Positions 1 through 11,800 are shown, counted from the first letter of the stretch. The stretch: DNA of 64,000 nucleotides from Xiphydria camelus (GCA_963678675.1 OY783196.1:26886827-26950826); one strand, 5' to 3'. The notes: generated by a model not told the origin, from the sequence alone. A program made the numbers and translations.

Positions 1-1231
1 TCGTCGAGTTCTATACCCCCGTGAATTTCCGGTTCCGCGATAATAGGTTCGGCTGTGCCGGATGCTAGTTCCTCGAATTCTCTGTAGCCCCCTTTCACGA
101 GATAATTTCCCAAACATCTGGTGTTCTCCTGGTTTCCCAAATGTGAACCTTTTGTATAGATTATTTCGATTAGATCATTTTGAAAAGCCTAATATGAATT
201 CTAGTCTGTATCACCTTCAGAAATTCCGATACCTTGCCTGATACTTTCAATGTTGAGACCCAATTGAGAGAGACGCAATAACTCATCTTCGTTTCGTAAA
301 TCGTGATCAACGCTCAGCTGTACCACTCTCAATACTTGATTGCTATCAGTACGACATAGAAGAGCTCTGCTATCCCCAACATTTGACACATACAAGCGAC
401 CACCGTAAACTAGAGCCACAACAGCGCTCGTTCCAGCTGATAATTCCCAGTTTAGTGAATTCAGCTTATCGACCTACACGGAATTGTCAAGTTAAATTCG
501 TATACACCTTGTAATAATCTGATTTCTGCACTGTATGTAAAATATACCAAGTCTGGAAACTTTTGATAAGTTTCATATGAATTCAGTCCGTCAGGAATAT
601 CGAATTGTAAACTAGCGCGTTCGGCTAAGATATCTCCTATTGAATCTAGGTACCCCCGTTCTACAGAAATGAAAGCTTGCCTAAAATGTAAAGCAATTTT
701 TTTTTATTCCCCCCCTGTCACCATGTTACAATGACAATAATAATGAGATTTTGGTAATGCCATGTGCATTCCTAATTGTAACTACCTCAATACTTCCTTT
801 ACTTCTTCATCAGTTTTTTTGCCATTTAGCTGCCCTAATAATATTTCCGCCGCCATACGTTGCAATGCGAAAGTAGCTGCTTTGGTACCCTCGTGTCCAT
901 CGAATACCCCATAGAGAAATGTAGTGTCGTCATAGCGGCAATGAAAGCTACGGTCCTCGAAAGGATGTTCCTCCTGACGATGACCGTCTTCTCGATATAT
1001 TTGATTTGTGGAGAAACCTACGCCTAATAGAATATTCTTAACGTACACCCCAATTTCTATTACTAGAGAAGTACATAAACATAATCCCACATAACCACAC
1101 TGAATGAAATGCATCTTACCGGATTGTTTACAGACTGGTAAATCGTCCGTCCAACTGCGTTGCGGATCTTGATAGGGCAAGAGATTGGGACGTTCCGCCC
1201 TGGTAGGCATTTTCACTGTTTTCCACGACAA
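1..1231 (-). CDS. TAB1: TAK1-binding protein 1 (TAB1) orthologue, 5' part only
   Basis: TAB1 is a PP2C-fold pseudophosphatase that binds and activates the kinase TAK1 (MAP3K7) in TGF-beta/innate immune signalling. Five exons are visible on the minus strand: 1120-1231 (start ATG at 1231), 786-1023, 548-680, 215-473 and <1-148; all junctions are GT-AG and keep phase. The translation follows animal TAB1 in order: RSWTDDLPVCKQSG, then FLYGVFDGHEG, LYVSNVGDSRALLC, NEDELLRLSQLGLN and, in the last exon, GNYLVKGGY and AEPIIAEPEIHGG. The gene runs off the left edge, so the end of the PP2C domain and the TAK1-binding C terminus are not seen. Unlike vertebrate TAB1, the first metal-site motif is DGH and the core motif is GDSR (see findings). 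Identification is from remembered family similarity. Confidence 0.9.
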
Positions 1232-1593
1232 TTATTACTCCAGCACACGATTTATACCTCTCTCCGACATGTTTTCAGCAAAGAAAACACACTACCTGGG
1301 TATTGACGAGTTGCTTTACCGATGAAGCGGTGCAACGACGTATATCGAAATGCAGTCACGGATGGCGTGCAGCGGCGGGATGTGATCACGTGATTACTCC
1401 CCCTCACTATGTTTAAACGTTTTCAAATCTTCTCGTTCTCTAGACGCCGTCTAATTTGACGTAAATATGAATCACATTCGACGTATAATAAATTTATTCT
1501 TGTGAGTAGCTTATACGAGTGCAATTTATCTAAGGATTATCATTGGGGCTGCAACATTTGATTATTCGTCATCGGGAAAATTCGAGCGAAACT

Positions 1594-1714
1594 CTATTGT
1601 ATCATATCCTGTACTCCTTTCACCACTTCTTGACCATCCAATCTGTCCAGACGTTCCGCTAAATCGTTTGTTATATAAGCGGAAAATGCACTCCGGTCTA
1701 TATTCTCCATAAAC
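1594..1714 (-). other. Possible small terminal exon or 38-aa ORF
   Basis: On the minus strand an acceptor-like CACAG at 1719-1715 is followed by an open frame that contains an ATG at 1710 and ends in TAG at 1594-1596. The peptide reads MENIDRSAFSAYIT..., then ...AERLDRLDGQEVV..., ending QDMIQ, which looks like an amphipathic helical protein end rather than random sequence. I could not join it in phase to the neighbouring 354-aa gene: the acceptor needs a phase-2 donor and none is visible in that gene's last exon. It may be an alternative last exon, a short separate gene, or chance. Confidence 0.3.
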
Positions 1715-1886
1715 CTGTGATATTGATATGGATAATGCGTCATAAAATTACAAATGAATATACATAGATATAATGCTTTACAAGACTGGCGCAGAATGCT
1801 CCGTATCCACTTTGCTATAAGCTTTGTATTTGTATAATTGTTGTTTCTTAGAATAGAAAAATTACCGCAGTGTGGATCAGGCGCAA

Positions 1887-3635
1887 TTATCCACGAGCCT
1901 TCTCAATTAAAATAATTGCTACTTTTTCTTGTGCATACTTTTCCAGACCGTAGAGCCTTTCGATCTCCTGCTTTATTCTCTCAACGTGTTGCTGTCTCGA
2001 GTTGTTCAAGAAATTCACCAGCTCGTCCGTATCCATTTCTGACAGGGGAATTTCTGTACATTTAATTTAAAATTAATTACATATTTTTATTCCATGAGAC
2101 GCTTATTTGTCGCTTACGAACACGCAAATTCGCTTGTGATCTTATTTGCATCAGCGGATAGTGCACCTACATAATGACAATCGTTGATGCATAGGTGTAA
2201 TTCAGTATCGTGGTTGCCTTTTACAGGCGCAGCCTCTCCAACTGCACCTAATAAAAGGCAACCGTTGTTGCACCGCTGTAAAGCGTATTACCTTACCGCG
2301 AGAAAAACTATATCGCAAGATTGATTAATCGATAATATTGGTATTGAAAAAGTAGTGGAATTGCTCGCGGAATGTTACCCAATCAGCGAAATTAAAAATA
2401 GTATTATTTTTGTACTTGGAGGATCGACGTCCCGAATGAGATCGTCAGCGACTTCGGGAGCCGAGCTTCCGAATCCAGTTTGCGCCTTGAAGATCTGTCG
2501 GATGGGAATTTGTTCCGTATATGGTGCCGGTCCTCTCGATACCATTTCGTTGTAGGTGATGCTCAAGGGTATCGCATGAGCTTCACTATCAGTGGTACGA
2601 TCCATCGCGCAATTTGCCCCACAGAGAAATTCTTCGATCTTTTTCGAAGAGTGGGCTTCCTTCTTGACAATTCCTCTCTTCCAATCCTGTGTATCAGAAT
2701 TTGACGCATAAAGCCACGATCGATGAAAATAAAAGATTTGAATGGATGAGTACGTGAATATTTTTTTACTCTGCCATCGTCTTCCTGCTTGATTGGGCTT
2801 TCCATCTCTGTATCCTGATCAAATAAAAAACGAGGCTTTATGATAATAATATAGAGATCCACGATGGAGTAGATTGGCGTTGAAATTACGTACCGCATAG
2901 TTCATATTAACATTTTCTTCGTTCACGTTCTGCTGAATGAATGATTCCTCATTTGTCGGCTCCTCTTTGACGACCACACTTTGACTCTTTTCTTGCTTCA
3001 CCTGCTTGCTTGGCTCTTGTCTTGCTCGATGATCCAGTGCGGTCCCTAATTTCGCGTATTGTTCGATGAGGTCATCTTGAACTGCTTGGATGCAAATGCT
3101 CACGTCGCCCGTGTATTCGCCTTCAGAATTTTTTAAATCCAACAAGAATCTCAAACACCAATGTAGTTGAGATATCCCTGGGCGAATTACAAGAGGGAGA
3201 GGAGGAGTGTTTAATCTCATTAATTGACTCTCAATCAGTGCTACCGTTGATATGGATAACACACAGTAGATATGCTCACCAATGTATTTTTTATCTTTGT
3301 GGAAAAGCATCCAAATAACGCCGAAAGCATGATCGTGATAGAGCCAGTAAGGGGGAAGCAAAGCGGTCATGATGGAACCCGGCGAAGGATTTCGAGGGAC
3401 TCGGAAGGAGTATACGAGAGGTTGGATATCGATTATGTCCTTGGGACTCGGAGCCTTGACTGGTTTCTGCACCGACGTTCCGCTGCTCGGGGAAAACTCG
3501 GAATGTATGGTCAAGGTTAGAGACTCATCCCTCTACTTACACTTCCTCATCTTCGGGGGTCTCTTCTTTTGGCTCCCTTTTAATGGTCGCTCCACTGGTG
3601 CCTTTCGGCGCCTCTGAAATATCTTCGGAACTCAT
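1887..3635 (-). CDS. Unrecognised 354-aa protein with repeated SUMO-type motifs
   Basis: Six exons on the minus strand: 3541-3635 (ATG at 3635), 3280-3482, 2894-3177, 2770-2814, 2416-2686 and 1887-2053 (TAA). Introns are short; the 58-base first intron (3483-3540) has a CTAAC branch-like site and a pyrimidine tract. Total coding length is 1065 bases and phase closes throughout. I do not recognise the family. The protein has a basic/acidic N terminus with IKREPKEE, a probably folded middle (PPYWLYHDHAFG, HWCLRFLLDLKN), a linker with VKQEK, VKEEP and IKQED, a second conserved-looking block (EEFLCGANCAMDRTT, TYNEMVSRGPAPYTE), and a C-terminal helical segment (FLNNSRQQHVERIKQEIERL). Several psi-K-x-E motifs suggest a nuclear, SUMO-regulated protein; that is inference. 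It lies tail-to-head with the 209-aa gene. Confidence 0.75.
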
Positions 3636-4006
3636 GATCTTTGGTCGTTATTATTTGAGTCAAATTTTACATAGTACACAATTTTGTGTTTACATAAATT
3701 TATAGAATTAAAAGAGAGTTGGGAGGCAATTCCTCCATTGCGATTATATCGCACGAAGTAAAAAGCTCGAATGTAGAAAAAAAAGAAAAACGAGGAGTTC
3801 GTCATATACCTAGTATAAACATGATTCAAATTCTTAATACATTGAAATAGAGCTCCTATACTATACAGGGTCTATCGATAATGCCATGATATTTCTGTTT
3901 TCGACAATGAAGCGATAACCGCGCCGCTTGACAAGAACAATTAATCGGAGCGAGCGCGCGATGACGTAATCGAGTTGATCGATGACTTCGAAGGTTTGCT
4001 GCAAAG
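3636..4006. other. Intergenic spacer upstream of the 354-aa gene
   Basis: A 371-base gap between the stop codon of the 209-aa gene and the start codon of the 354-aa gene, both on the minus strand. It must hold the 3' UTR of one and the promoter/5' UTR of the other. It is AT-rich near 3640-3840; I see no further gene. Confidence 0.5.
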
Positions 4007-4812
4007 TCAATTGATGAGGTCACCGATGTCGTCCTCCTCGGAATCGTCTTCTTGATCTGGAGGCGGTGTCACGATCTGACCCGTTCTCTTTAGCGTCGCA
4101 AGAACTTGCATGACTTGACCGATATTTTGGGGGTATCCGTCTTCCTGTTTTAAACTCCTGAAGTACTCTTCGGTGTGCTTCACGTGTTCGAGGGTGATAT
4201 CGCCGTAGGAGTGTTGCGCGAGCATCATGACAGTGCTGATACTTACGCTGCACATCCGCACCTTTAATATTCGTCGTCGACCTTAGCAAATTTAAAACTT
4301 TCGAAGCAGCTACTCAAATCTTACCGCGTTATTTCTCTCTTCCTCCTTCGATAGTTTACTAACATTCGGACAGCGGATATTCGTTTCCAGGATATCTCTG
4401 ATGGTTGCATGTTTTAGGCTCTGGACTCCCAGTTGTTGGGAGTGGTGATGGCCTTGAGGTGTTCTCGTCACCTGGTATCAAACGTTAACTATATCGTCGA
4501 GACGTTTACGTTACGCAGTTGCTCGGCTCGTCGTTTTTACGAGCCGCAATTGCCGGGTCAACGAGCGGAACCCCGTGACTCTACCTTCGAAGCAGAGTCC
4601 TCCTCCTTCACGTCGATTCGTGAAGGATCGTGTCGCGGTGCGCCGATATTCCGGAGGAAGCCACCGGGACGCGGTGCTATGTAAAATAACTCGGGATGTT
4701 TGTTTTTTAGCAAAGCGCCCGCTGCATTAGATTTCTTTGCACCACTATTGGCAATGGATCGGTCTTTTCCATGGGATCCGACGTGTTCTGGAGATTCGGC
4801 TTTCTTGGACAT
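4007..4812 (-). CDS. Unrecognised 209-aa acidic-tailed protein
   Basis: Three exons on the minus strand: 4585-4812 (ATG at 4812), 4325-4471 and 4007-4261 (stop TGA at 4007-4009). All junctions are phase 0. The N-terminal exon is basic and Ser/Gly-rich (MSKKAESPEHVG, with a psi-K-x-E motif in DVKEED). The second exon begins VTRTPQGHHHSQQLG and includes LKHATIRDILETNIRC. The last exon is predicted to be helical (QHSYGDITLEHVKHTEEYF, IGQVMQVLATLKRTG) and ends in an acidic stretch, DQEDDSEEDDIGDLIN. I do not recognise the family; the helical C-terminal part looks conserved in style. A donor-like GTAAGT lies close to the start of exon 3, so a micro-exon variant is possible. It is divergently paired with the 517-aa gene. 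Confidence 0.65.
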
Positions 4813-5354
4813 TTTTTGCACCGTAGGAAGTCGCGTATACGGCGCTCTTCAGGCTGTGATTTTGAAGATTGCATTATCGCGCGATACTTTCTTTCGATGG
4901 GAAGATCTTCTACGCGTTCGATTGATTTGCAAAATTAGATTTAAAGCATGACTAAGAATTTTCGAGGTTCGTCTTCCGAGGGACGAAGGCAGCCGACGAA
5001 CTGACAGGACCGATCTCCCGCCTCTATCGGATGTGTCGCCTGTTTCGAACAAAAAACGCCCAACAAAATTGTACAAAACAAGCGAAATCGATAATTTAGC
5101 GAACACTCCCCAAAAAAATCCTGGCACGTCAATCACTTCAAAATTCTCGTAAGTATATCTGCAGATCGCGGCATTCCCGTCAGTAGACCTGAGAAAAGAA
5201 TGGGCTTCGATTACAGAGTACCGAAAAGCAATGAATTCCATAACCGATTAAACGAGTCAACCGAATCGCTGCCTGACCCGGTGACATCCACGTGGCTGTT
5301 CTCGACAAGAGTAAGAGAAACGACGGCAAAGAGAAGTAGGAGAAAGAAACGAGA
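4813..5354. promoter_or_regulatory. Putative bidirectional promoter region
   Basis: This 542-base gap separates the start codons of two divergently oriented genes (209-aa on minus, 517-aa on plus), so it must contain both 5' ends. I see no clear TATA box at a defined distance. The call rests on gene geometry only. Confidence 0.4.
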
Positions 5355-6908
5355 ATGAGCCGACCGGGTCCCAGCTGCGGTACAAGACGACCGGGTCTTA
5401 CCAGGACTCAGGCCCTACGTCAAGCGAAATCAGCGGCTGTCGTGAGGGACTCAGGTGCCGCACCTAGAGCAACGGCATGTCCTTCGAATCAACCCAGAAT
5501 GCGACTCTCGAAGCTGGGACCGCCGCCCGCGGACCCCAAGAAGATCGACATGAAGAAGCCGGGTCTCACTAAGGCGATGATGGCGCGAATGGCTAAGGCC
5601 AAACAGTTCCAAGCGGAGTACGAACAGAAGAAGCAGCAGGAGACGAGAAAGTTCACGCGAGCCGGTCCGGCTCCCATCGCCGGCGACGCGAGGTTCGGCC
5701 GGGAGAGAAGACCGAAGAAACGCGTCAGCTGCCCACGGCAGGCATCGCCGCAGTCAGAGGCTCAACAGTGGGCACCCCAAGGGGCTTTGCAGGAGGCGGC
5801 CGCGTGCAGCCCGACCGTGCAGAGATTGCTGAAGATGAAGGAGCAACGCATGCAGCAAATGAAAGACCGCGAAAGATCAAACGCGGCCGGTCCCGCAAGA
5901 CGTCGGGAGAGATCACCCGTGGCCGGTCCCGGTGGAGCCACGAGAGCAAGGCGATCTCCATCGCCTGCCCCGGTATCGCCGGCAACCTGCGAATTAGCCA
6001 GATCCATGAACGCCGACGTCGTACAGGCGGATCCCGTGGGAGACGGGCCCATTGAAAGTATCATTATTCCTCCAGGAACAGTGAGCGAGTGTCGGACCAC
6101 CATCGTCAATATTCCGCACACAAGCGAGGTAGACGGTAGCGTGCACAACGCCTCGAGCGTAGCCAATCGATCTATCCAGGTGATCAACGAGACTCTCAAC
6201 GAACAGGACGCGGCTGAGACGGCGGCTGTACAGGACAAGCTGGCGGAATTGCAGCAGGCTCGTAGGGAATTCGTGATAGCGGTGGCGAACGTGGGTGGGA
6301 ATGCAGTAAATATAGCGGATAAAGCTTCCGAAAGACGGCCCCGGGCACCTCGACAGCCCATGTCGCCCAGAGATTATCGCCCTGTGCCTGGATACGTCAT
6401 GAACTTGCCGGATGTCAACACGGATCCAAGGTTCCAGGTTGAATATGGATTGGACCATCCCGACGTAGAAGCCGCACGAGCGTATTCCGCAAAGTACAAG
6501 GCAGCGTGCGAAGAAAGGGAAGCTCAAAAGAAGATGGAAGAACGATTTTACAGAGCGGCGGACGAAGGGGGCCTGCGCATGGACGTACCCTTCCAGCAGG
6601 AAATAATGGAAGGGGATATATCCTTTGAAGAGGACGAAGAGACCGGTATGATCATGCCGTGTCCGTCTAGAATCAAGGCGTCGATGCCGCCGATTCCGCA
6701 GAAAGCGGAAGCATGTTTGTATCAACCTTTCGATGCCGATGAACTCGAGAGATTCTTCAACGTCGAGAAATACCCACCGGCTCCATATCATGGTCCGCCG
6801 ATGGGACGGGAGAATCTGCATCCTGACCTCTGGGAATTGGACGACCCGTGGTACAGAGAGGCGGAATACGACGGACCGGATCTCATCGACTTCGATACCC
6901 CTTGCTGA
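5355..6908 (+). CDS. Unrecognised 517-aa basic, Pro/Ala-rich single-exon protein
   Basis: An uninterrupted frame from ATG 5355 to TGA 6906-6908 with G/C-biased codons, much longer than expected by chance. I do not recognise it. The first ~210 residues are low-complexity and basic (MSRPGPSCGTRRPGLTRTQA, KQFQAEYEQKKQQETRKF, RARRSPSPAPVSPA) and predicted disordered. Residues ~220-320 contain a probable coiled stretch (LAELQQARREFVIAVANVGG). The C-terminal ~180 residues look folded or interaction-prone and conserved in style, including PMSPRDYRPVPGYVMNLPDV, YSAKYKAACEEREAQKKMEE and a Pro/aromatic tail ending DLWELDDPWYREAEYDG... FDTPC. The Arg/Ser-rich N terminus suggests a nuclear or microtubule-associated protein, without proof. 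Transcription converges on the 170-aa gene downstream. Confidence 0.75.
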   Translation: MSRPGPSCGTRRPGLTRTQALRQAKSAAVVRDSGAAPRATACPSNQPRMRLSKLGPPPADPKKIDMKKPGLTKAMMARMAKAKQFQAEYEQKKQQETRKFTRAGPAPIAGDARFGRERRPKKRVSCPRQASPQSEAQQWAPQGALQEAAACSPTVQRLLKMKEQRMQQMKDRERSNAAGPARRRERSPVAGPGGATRARRSPSPAPVSPATCELARSMNADVVQADPVGDGPIESIIIPPGTVSECRTTIVNIPHTSEVDGSVHNASSVANRSIQVINETLNEQDAAETAAVQDKLAELQQARREFVIAVANVGGNAVNIADKASERRPRAPRQPMSPRDYRPVPGYVMNLPDVNTDPRFQVEYGLDHPDVEAARAYSAKYKAACEEREAQKKMEERFYRAADEGGLRMDVPFQQEIMEGDISFEEDEETGMIMPCPSRIKASMPPIPQKAEACLYQPFDADELERFFNVEKYPPAPYHGPPMGRENLHPDLWELDDPWYREAEYDGPDLIDFDTPC

Positions 6909-7375
6909 GACTTCTTGGCCGCTCCGTCATTGTCGCGCTTCTCATAACGTCCTCAATTTATGAACAAGGGCTGGAGAGAGTGGGCCTCAATGAGACACTT
7001 GATTTGGCTCCTAAATTTCACTGCTTATCAAAATAGACAAGAATCAGCTCGCTTGTTTCACAGTGGCCCATTTTTTCCTACGGCTCTCTCAACCTCCCAC
7101 ATACTTTACATTCGAATTATACAGTATCGCGTTTGTCCCCCGTGAAATATTTATGCTTTATACACATACATTTACCACGACCTGTACAGCATTTCCGAAG
7201 CTTTCTTATTTTTCTCAGATGCAACGGATATATTCGATCATAACACAAATTCACAAGAGGATGGACGAGATAATAGAGACGCCGCTCTTGTTATTTAACT
7301 CGTTTAATGATTTACACGCGTGAAATGCGCTGTTTCGGGCAGATTCGAAACGAATTCAAGTATTCCTGGCAATCT
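6909..7375. other. Convergent 3' intergenic region
   Basis: 467 bases between two stop codons facing each other (517-aa gene on plus, 170-aa gene on minus). Short open frames here are shadows with no support. It presumably holds two 3' UTRs. Confidence 0.4.
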
Positions 7376-8279
7376 TTATAGTAGTTCACTGAGTTTTCGA
7401 GAGCAAGAAGGAACTGGAATTTTGATATCGTCCTGACAAGAGGATTTGAATGTCTTGTCGAATTGGCCCACCCTCATGTACTGCTGGCCTTTGACTCTTC
7501 GTTGCTGCCTCATGTTCCGGTCTACCTGATCCTTGAACGCATCCTTTAATGTAGGCAACCTTTTTACCGTGGACGATAGACGCTCTTTGATCACCTACAA
7601 CGGAAGAGAAACTGTGTAATATTATACGTGCATCGGATTTAGTCAAATATTTGTCGATTATTTATAGGTATTTTCTCAGAATCGGGCGTAGGGCTAGTAA
7701 GTAAAAATTATAGGAAAAATCGACCGCAGCTCATCCTGTACCTGCACGCGTCGCGCCGGAACAATTGTGGTTTGCCTTGGCACGGACGGTGGCTTAGCAA
7801 ACCACCAAACCTAATAACATTGAACAACAATTACTATCCGTAAATGTTCGCGAATGCTATGCCCATATCCTTATGAATGAATATTTTGAAATTTGTCAAA
7901 CGCACTCTTTCCATCAACGCTTCTTCGTCGTCGCAAGCGTCAAGATCAGCTTCGTTACCGTCGACGAATACCATGTCTTTTATGTCCTCGTCATCGTCAA
8001 TTGTCGCGCCGCCTTCGCTGAACTTAGAAGAGATCGAAGTTTGACTCTGAGCTTCGTCGCAGGTGCTTTCTGGGATCAAATTTTAATATAACGCGAGCTG
8101 TAAGAATGGCTGAGTGACATTCTACAAAAAACCTTGAAAACGGGCGTACTTTTCTCTTCGCTCTCAGAATAGTAAGTGATTTTCCGTTGCTTCTCGAATC
8201 CGCTACTGCAGACTTTCGAAAATTCGAGCTTGTCCCGAGCGGTGGGTTGCTCAGCTTCAGCCGAGCGGCAGCACGACAT
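7376..8279 (-). CDS. Unrecognised 170-aa acidic/basic protein
   Basis: Model of three minus-strand exons: 8150-8279 (ATG at 8279), 7906-8069 and 7376-7594 (stop). Phase closes (130+164+219 = 513 bases). The peptide starts MSCCRSAEAEQPTARDKLEF, has a Ser/Thr segment, a strongly acidic middle (GGATIDDDEDIKDMVFVDGN, ACDDEEALMER) and a basic, probably helical C terminus (VIKERLSSTVKRLPTLKDAF, ending SRKLSELL). The exon 2 donor is GTGCGT; if it is not used, the frame runs on to a stop at 7834, giving a shorter alternative C terminus. No family recognised. The gene is head-to-head with mbc. Confidence 0.55.
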
Positions 8280-8838
8280 ATTTAATTTTGACAAATTTCA
8301 CCGTCGCGTTACGATAATAACTCGAGTAACTCAATTGGTGTGTCATAACGCCGATGCGTTCATCGTTCAGGCCACCTAAAATTTATCCTCCCTCATGAAC
8401 GAGGCCGGCTGACAAAAAATCCTAAACATCTGACGGTGCGCGTGTCGGAAATTGATTTAAATTGAACGCGTGAGTTCGGTATGGCGGAACTTACCGACCC
8501 ATTTCGAACGTATTTTAGATCAAATTTTTCATTGTGTTATAATCAGTTAAATCGAATTGGAATTAAATTAAGGTTTTTCATTTTGTTTTCAGCTAAGCGG
8601 TTAAAAGCTTTACTTTGAAATGATTTCTTTACGAATAAATTGAGCATACGCCTATGGCTCTGCTTCCTGGTTACAGTTTAAAACCCCCCACGCGCTACGA
8701 CCATGGCGACGTAGCATCCTGCTTCGGAGGGACAGTAGCTAAATGTCGAGATAAAATAACATTTTTTTTAGTTCGCACCTTTCCTCTGTGGATTGCAATG
8801 TAATTAGTGTATATAAATGCATTAAAGGAAAGTTTAAA
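8280..8838. promoter_or_regulatory. Divergent promoter region of mbc and the 170-aa gene
   Basis: 559 bases between two divergent start codons. It must hold the 5' UTRs and promoters unless mbc has a far-upstream non-coding exon. I see no decisive core motif. Confidence 0.4.
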
Positions 8839-11800
8839 ATGACAGTGACGTGGAGGAGGGTCAAGGAGCATCTGGGAGTAGGTAAGAAATTATTTCACGT
8901 CCTTTATTTACAACATAGATGCGGGACCCCACATCCTGGGAGGTGCCCGATGGGTTTAGACAATCTAAATTTAATAGTTGCAACGTCGCGCTTAACATTA
9001 CAACAGGTTGTATCGTTTCATGATTTTAGAAAGCACAAGTAAAGAAATCATTCTTTTACTTACTACGACTTACAGGTAATCCATCTGATATCGTTTTTAT
9101 CAGTGAATCATTACGTGTGGCTCAATGAATTATTAAGAATAATATTCAGGTCACTTTGTATTGCTCGATCATTGGCTCATTTCTGTCAGTTTTCGTATAT
9201 ATTTTATATTTTTAATTTCTACGAGAATCGCGTGGAGATTGATACTAATGACTCAGAGCTAATGATTCACTCATTGAATTTCTGTTGCATTCTTCGCAAC
9301 CTTGTAAGCAATAATTGAGATTCCAAGGTTTCAATATAGGCATACTTCATATTCTCAATATATAGCGAACTGTATAGTTTGGACAAGTTTTTTTGTTTTC
9401 GATACAAACCTTTATTTTTTATAGATTTCCATACACCATAACTTGTGTTACTTGATTACTTCTTTTTTTTTATCATTACTACATGTCAAGAGTAAATTTG
9501 ATGGCTCAAAGAAGGGCCACATCATGAATGGTTGTTTTTTTCTAATTATCATAGAGAGAAAATAACGTATCATACTTCTCCCTTACAGCTATTTACAATT
9601 TTACACAAGATGGACCGCACCGGTTGCGGTTGACGGTCGGTGATGTGGTCCAGATCTTGGAAGAATGTGGAGACTGGTATTATGGCTGTAGCAAATACAA
9701 TGGAGTTCGTGGAATCTTTCCCAAGTCTTATGTGCATATTTCAACGCAATCGCAAAATATGGAAGCTCTCACCCACGAAATTACTAGTGTTCTTAGAGAA
9801 TGGGGTCATCATTGGAAACACTTATATGTGGTGAGCATTACATAGATTACATAAATCCGTTATTTAATATAATTACACACAATATCCTTAAATATATATG
9901 TGTTTTTTAACTTATAGACCCACTCTGTACACTTTACGACTATTCAAGAGCAGATCCTAGAGTTGATAGGATACAGAAGCAAAATTTTGAGTGGTACCTT
10001 AACTGTTGACGAATTGAAGGATATGAAAAGATTGGCAACAGCACGAATAGATACAGGAAATCAACTCCTCGGTTTAGATATGGTTGTTCGTGACGAACAT
10101 GGGAACGTTTTAAACCCTGAAAATACAAGCACCATCCAATTGTATTATCACCATGAGACTGCCGCCGAGAGAATTAGGAAAGCGACTACCGAGACGAAGA
10201 AAAAACTCTTCAAATTACAATCGCCAGTATACTCTCACATATTCTTCGTCAGTGTACGAAATTTTGTCTGTAAAATGGCGGAAGACGTAGAATTATTATT
10301 GACTCTGTACGACGGGAGAGAGATGAAGGCTATAACCGAGAATTATGTCGTGTCTTGGAGTAAAGAGGGTCTCGCGAGAGATATCGATCAGCTGCACAAC
10401 CTGAGAGTTCTGTTCACCGATCTCGGCTCTCGAGATTTATCTAGAGATAAAGTGTATTTAGTGTGCTACGCGATTCGAGTAGGAAGTATGGAAGCTAAAG
10501 AGATAGACCACCGTCGATCCAGCATCGTCCCGCATAATCAGAAGGATAAGAGTCATGGCAACTTGAGACGGCCTTTTGGTGTTGCCGCGATGGACATCAC
10601 TCTATACATTACGGGAAAACTCGAGGGTGACGTGGAGCATCACCACTTCATTCCATTCCTGCAGTAAGTGTGCAAGAAATTGTAAGATCTCAGTCACAGA
10701 TATGATTTTCAATTTGATTTTCCCAGAATCAGATTTTCGTAGAAATTTTATTTTGTGCTGCTGGTACAGCTTTTCTGGGATATATGATTCTGTAAGTTTT
10801 TGGTAGGAATGTTTTGTTGGTCTCGTTTTGTTTGGATTCAGATGTTGTGAGAAAGAGAGTCTGGATGGGACGTTACGTAGAATTCTTGCACAGAAGGAAG
10901 CGAGCAGTCAAAAAAACAATAGTGGAGGTAGTGGAGGTATTGCTGGTGGACAGGGACTGTGGGTCAGTTTGAAATTGCTTAGAGGAGATGCGAAACAAGT
11001 GGGTAAATTGTACCTTGGCTATGTAGTATGGTCGTGTACTCGTACAGAGACATTTGTTTTATGAGTTCGCAATACTTTTCTTGTAGGTGCGTGAGGAGAA
11101 TCCGCATCTGGTACTTGGTAACGTTTCAATTTCACGCAAGATGGGATTTCCCGAAGTCATATTACCAGGTGACGTTAGGAACGATCTTTACCTAACATTA
11201 ATAAACGGCGAATTCAGCAAAGGCTCGAAATCTTCCGATAAGAACGTGGAAGTAACGGTTAGACACGGTTCTCATTTTTTCTCTTAAGTCGTACATTTTC
11301 GTGATATGAAATGATTAAAATATTATCGGAAATATAATCGTTCGGATTATTAATACGATATTCCAACAGGTGAAAGTTTGTAACGAAAATGGTATGACAA
11401 TACCTGGCGTAATGACGTTAGGCGGTGGAGCATCACCCATTAACGAATATCACAGTGTCATATACTATCACGAGGATAAACCAAGATGGTGTGAAACGTT
11501 TAAGATTGCTGTACCTATAGAAGAATTTAAGCAAGCGCACCTTAAGTTCACTTGCAAGCACCGTAGCTCCGATGCTGCTAAAGATAGGAATGAGAAACCA
11601 TTTGCTCTGAGCTTTGTACGATTGATGCAGCGAAATGGGACGACTCTTCAAGACACGCAGCATGAATTGTTGGTATACAAAATAGACCACAAGAAGTACG
11701 ATGAAAACGAGACTACGTATTTGAAATTGCCGTCCACTCGAGGAGAATTGGTAAGATTTATTAATAGTTCCTGCTTTCGTAACAATACTTTTAGATGTTT

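Noticed and set aside
5994..6821. Minus-strand 275-codon frame opposite the 517-aa gene
   Set aside because: It is the shadow of the better-supported plus-strand gene; its peptide is Arg/His/Phe-rich with no protein-like pattern.
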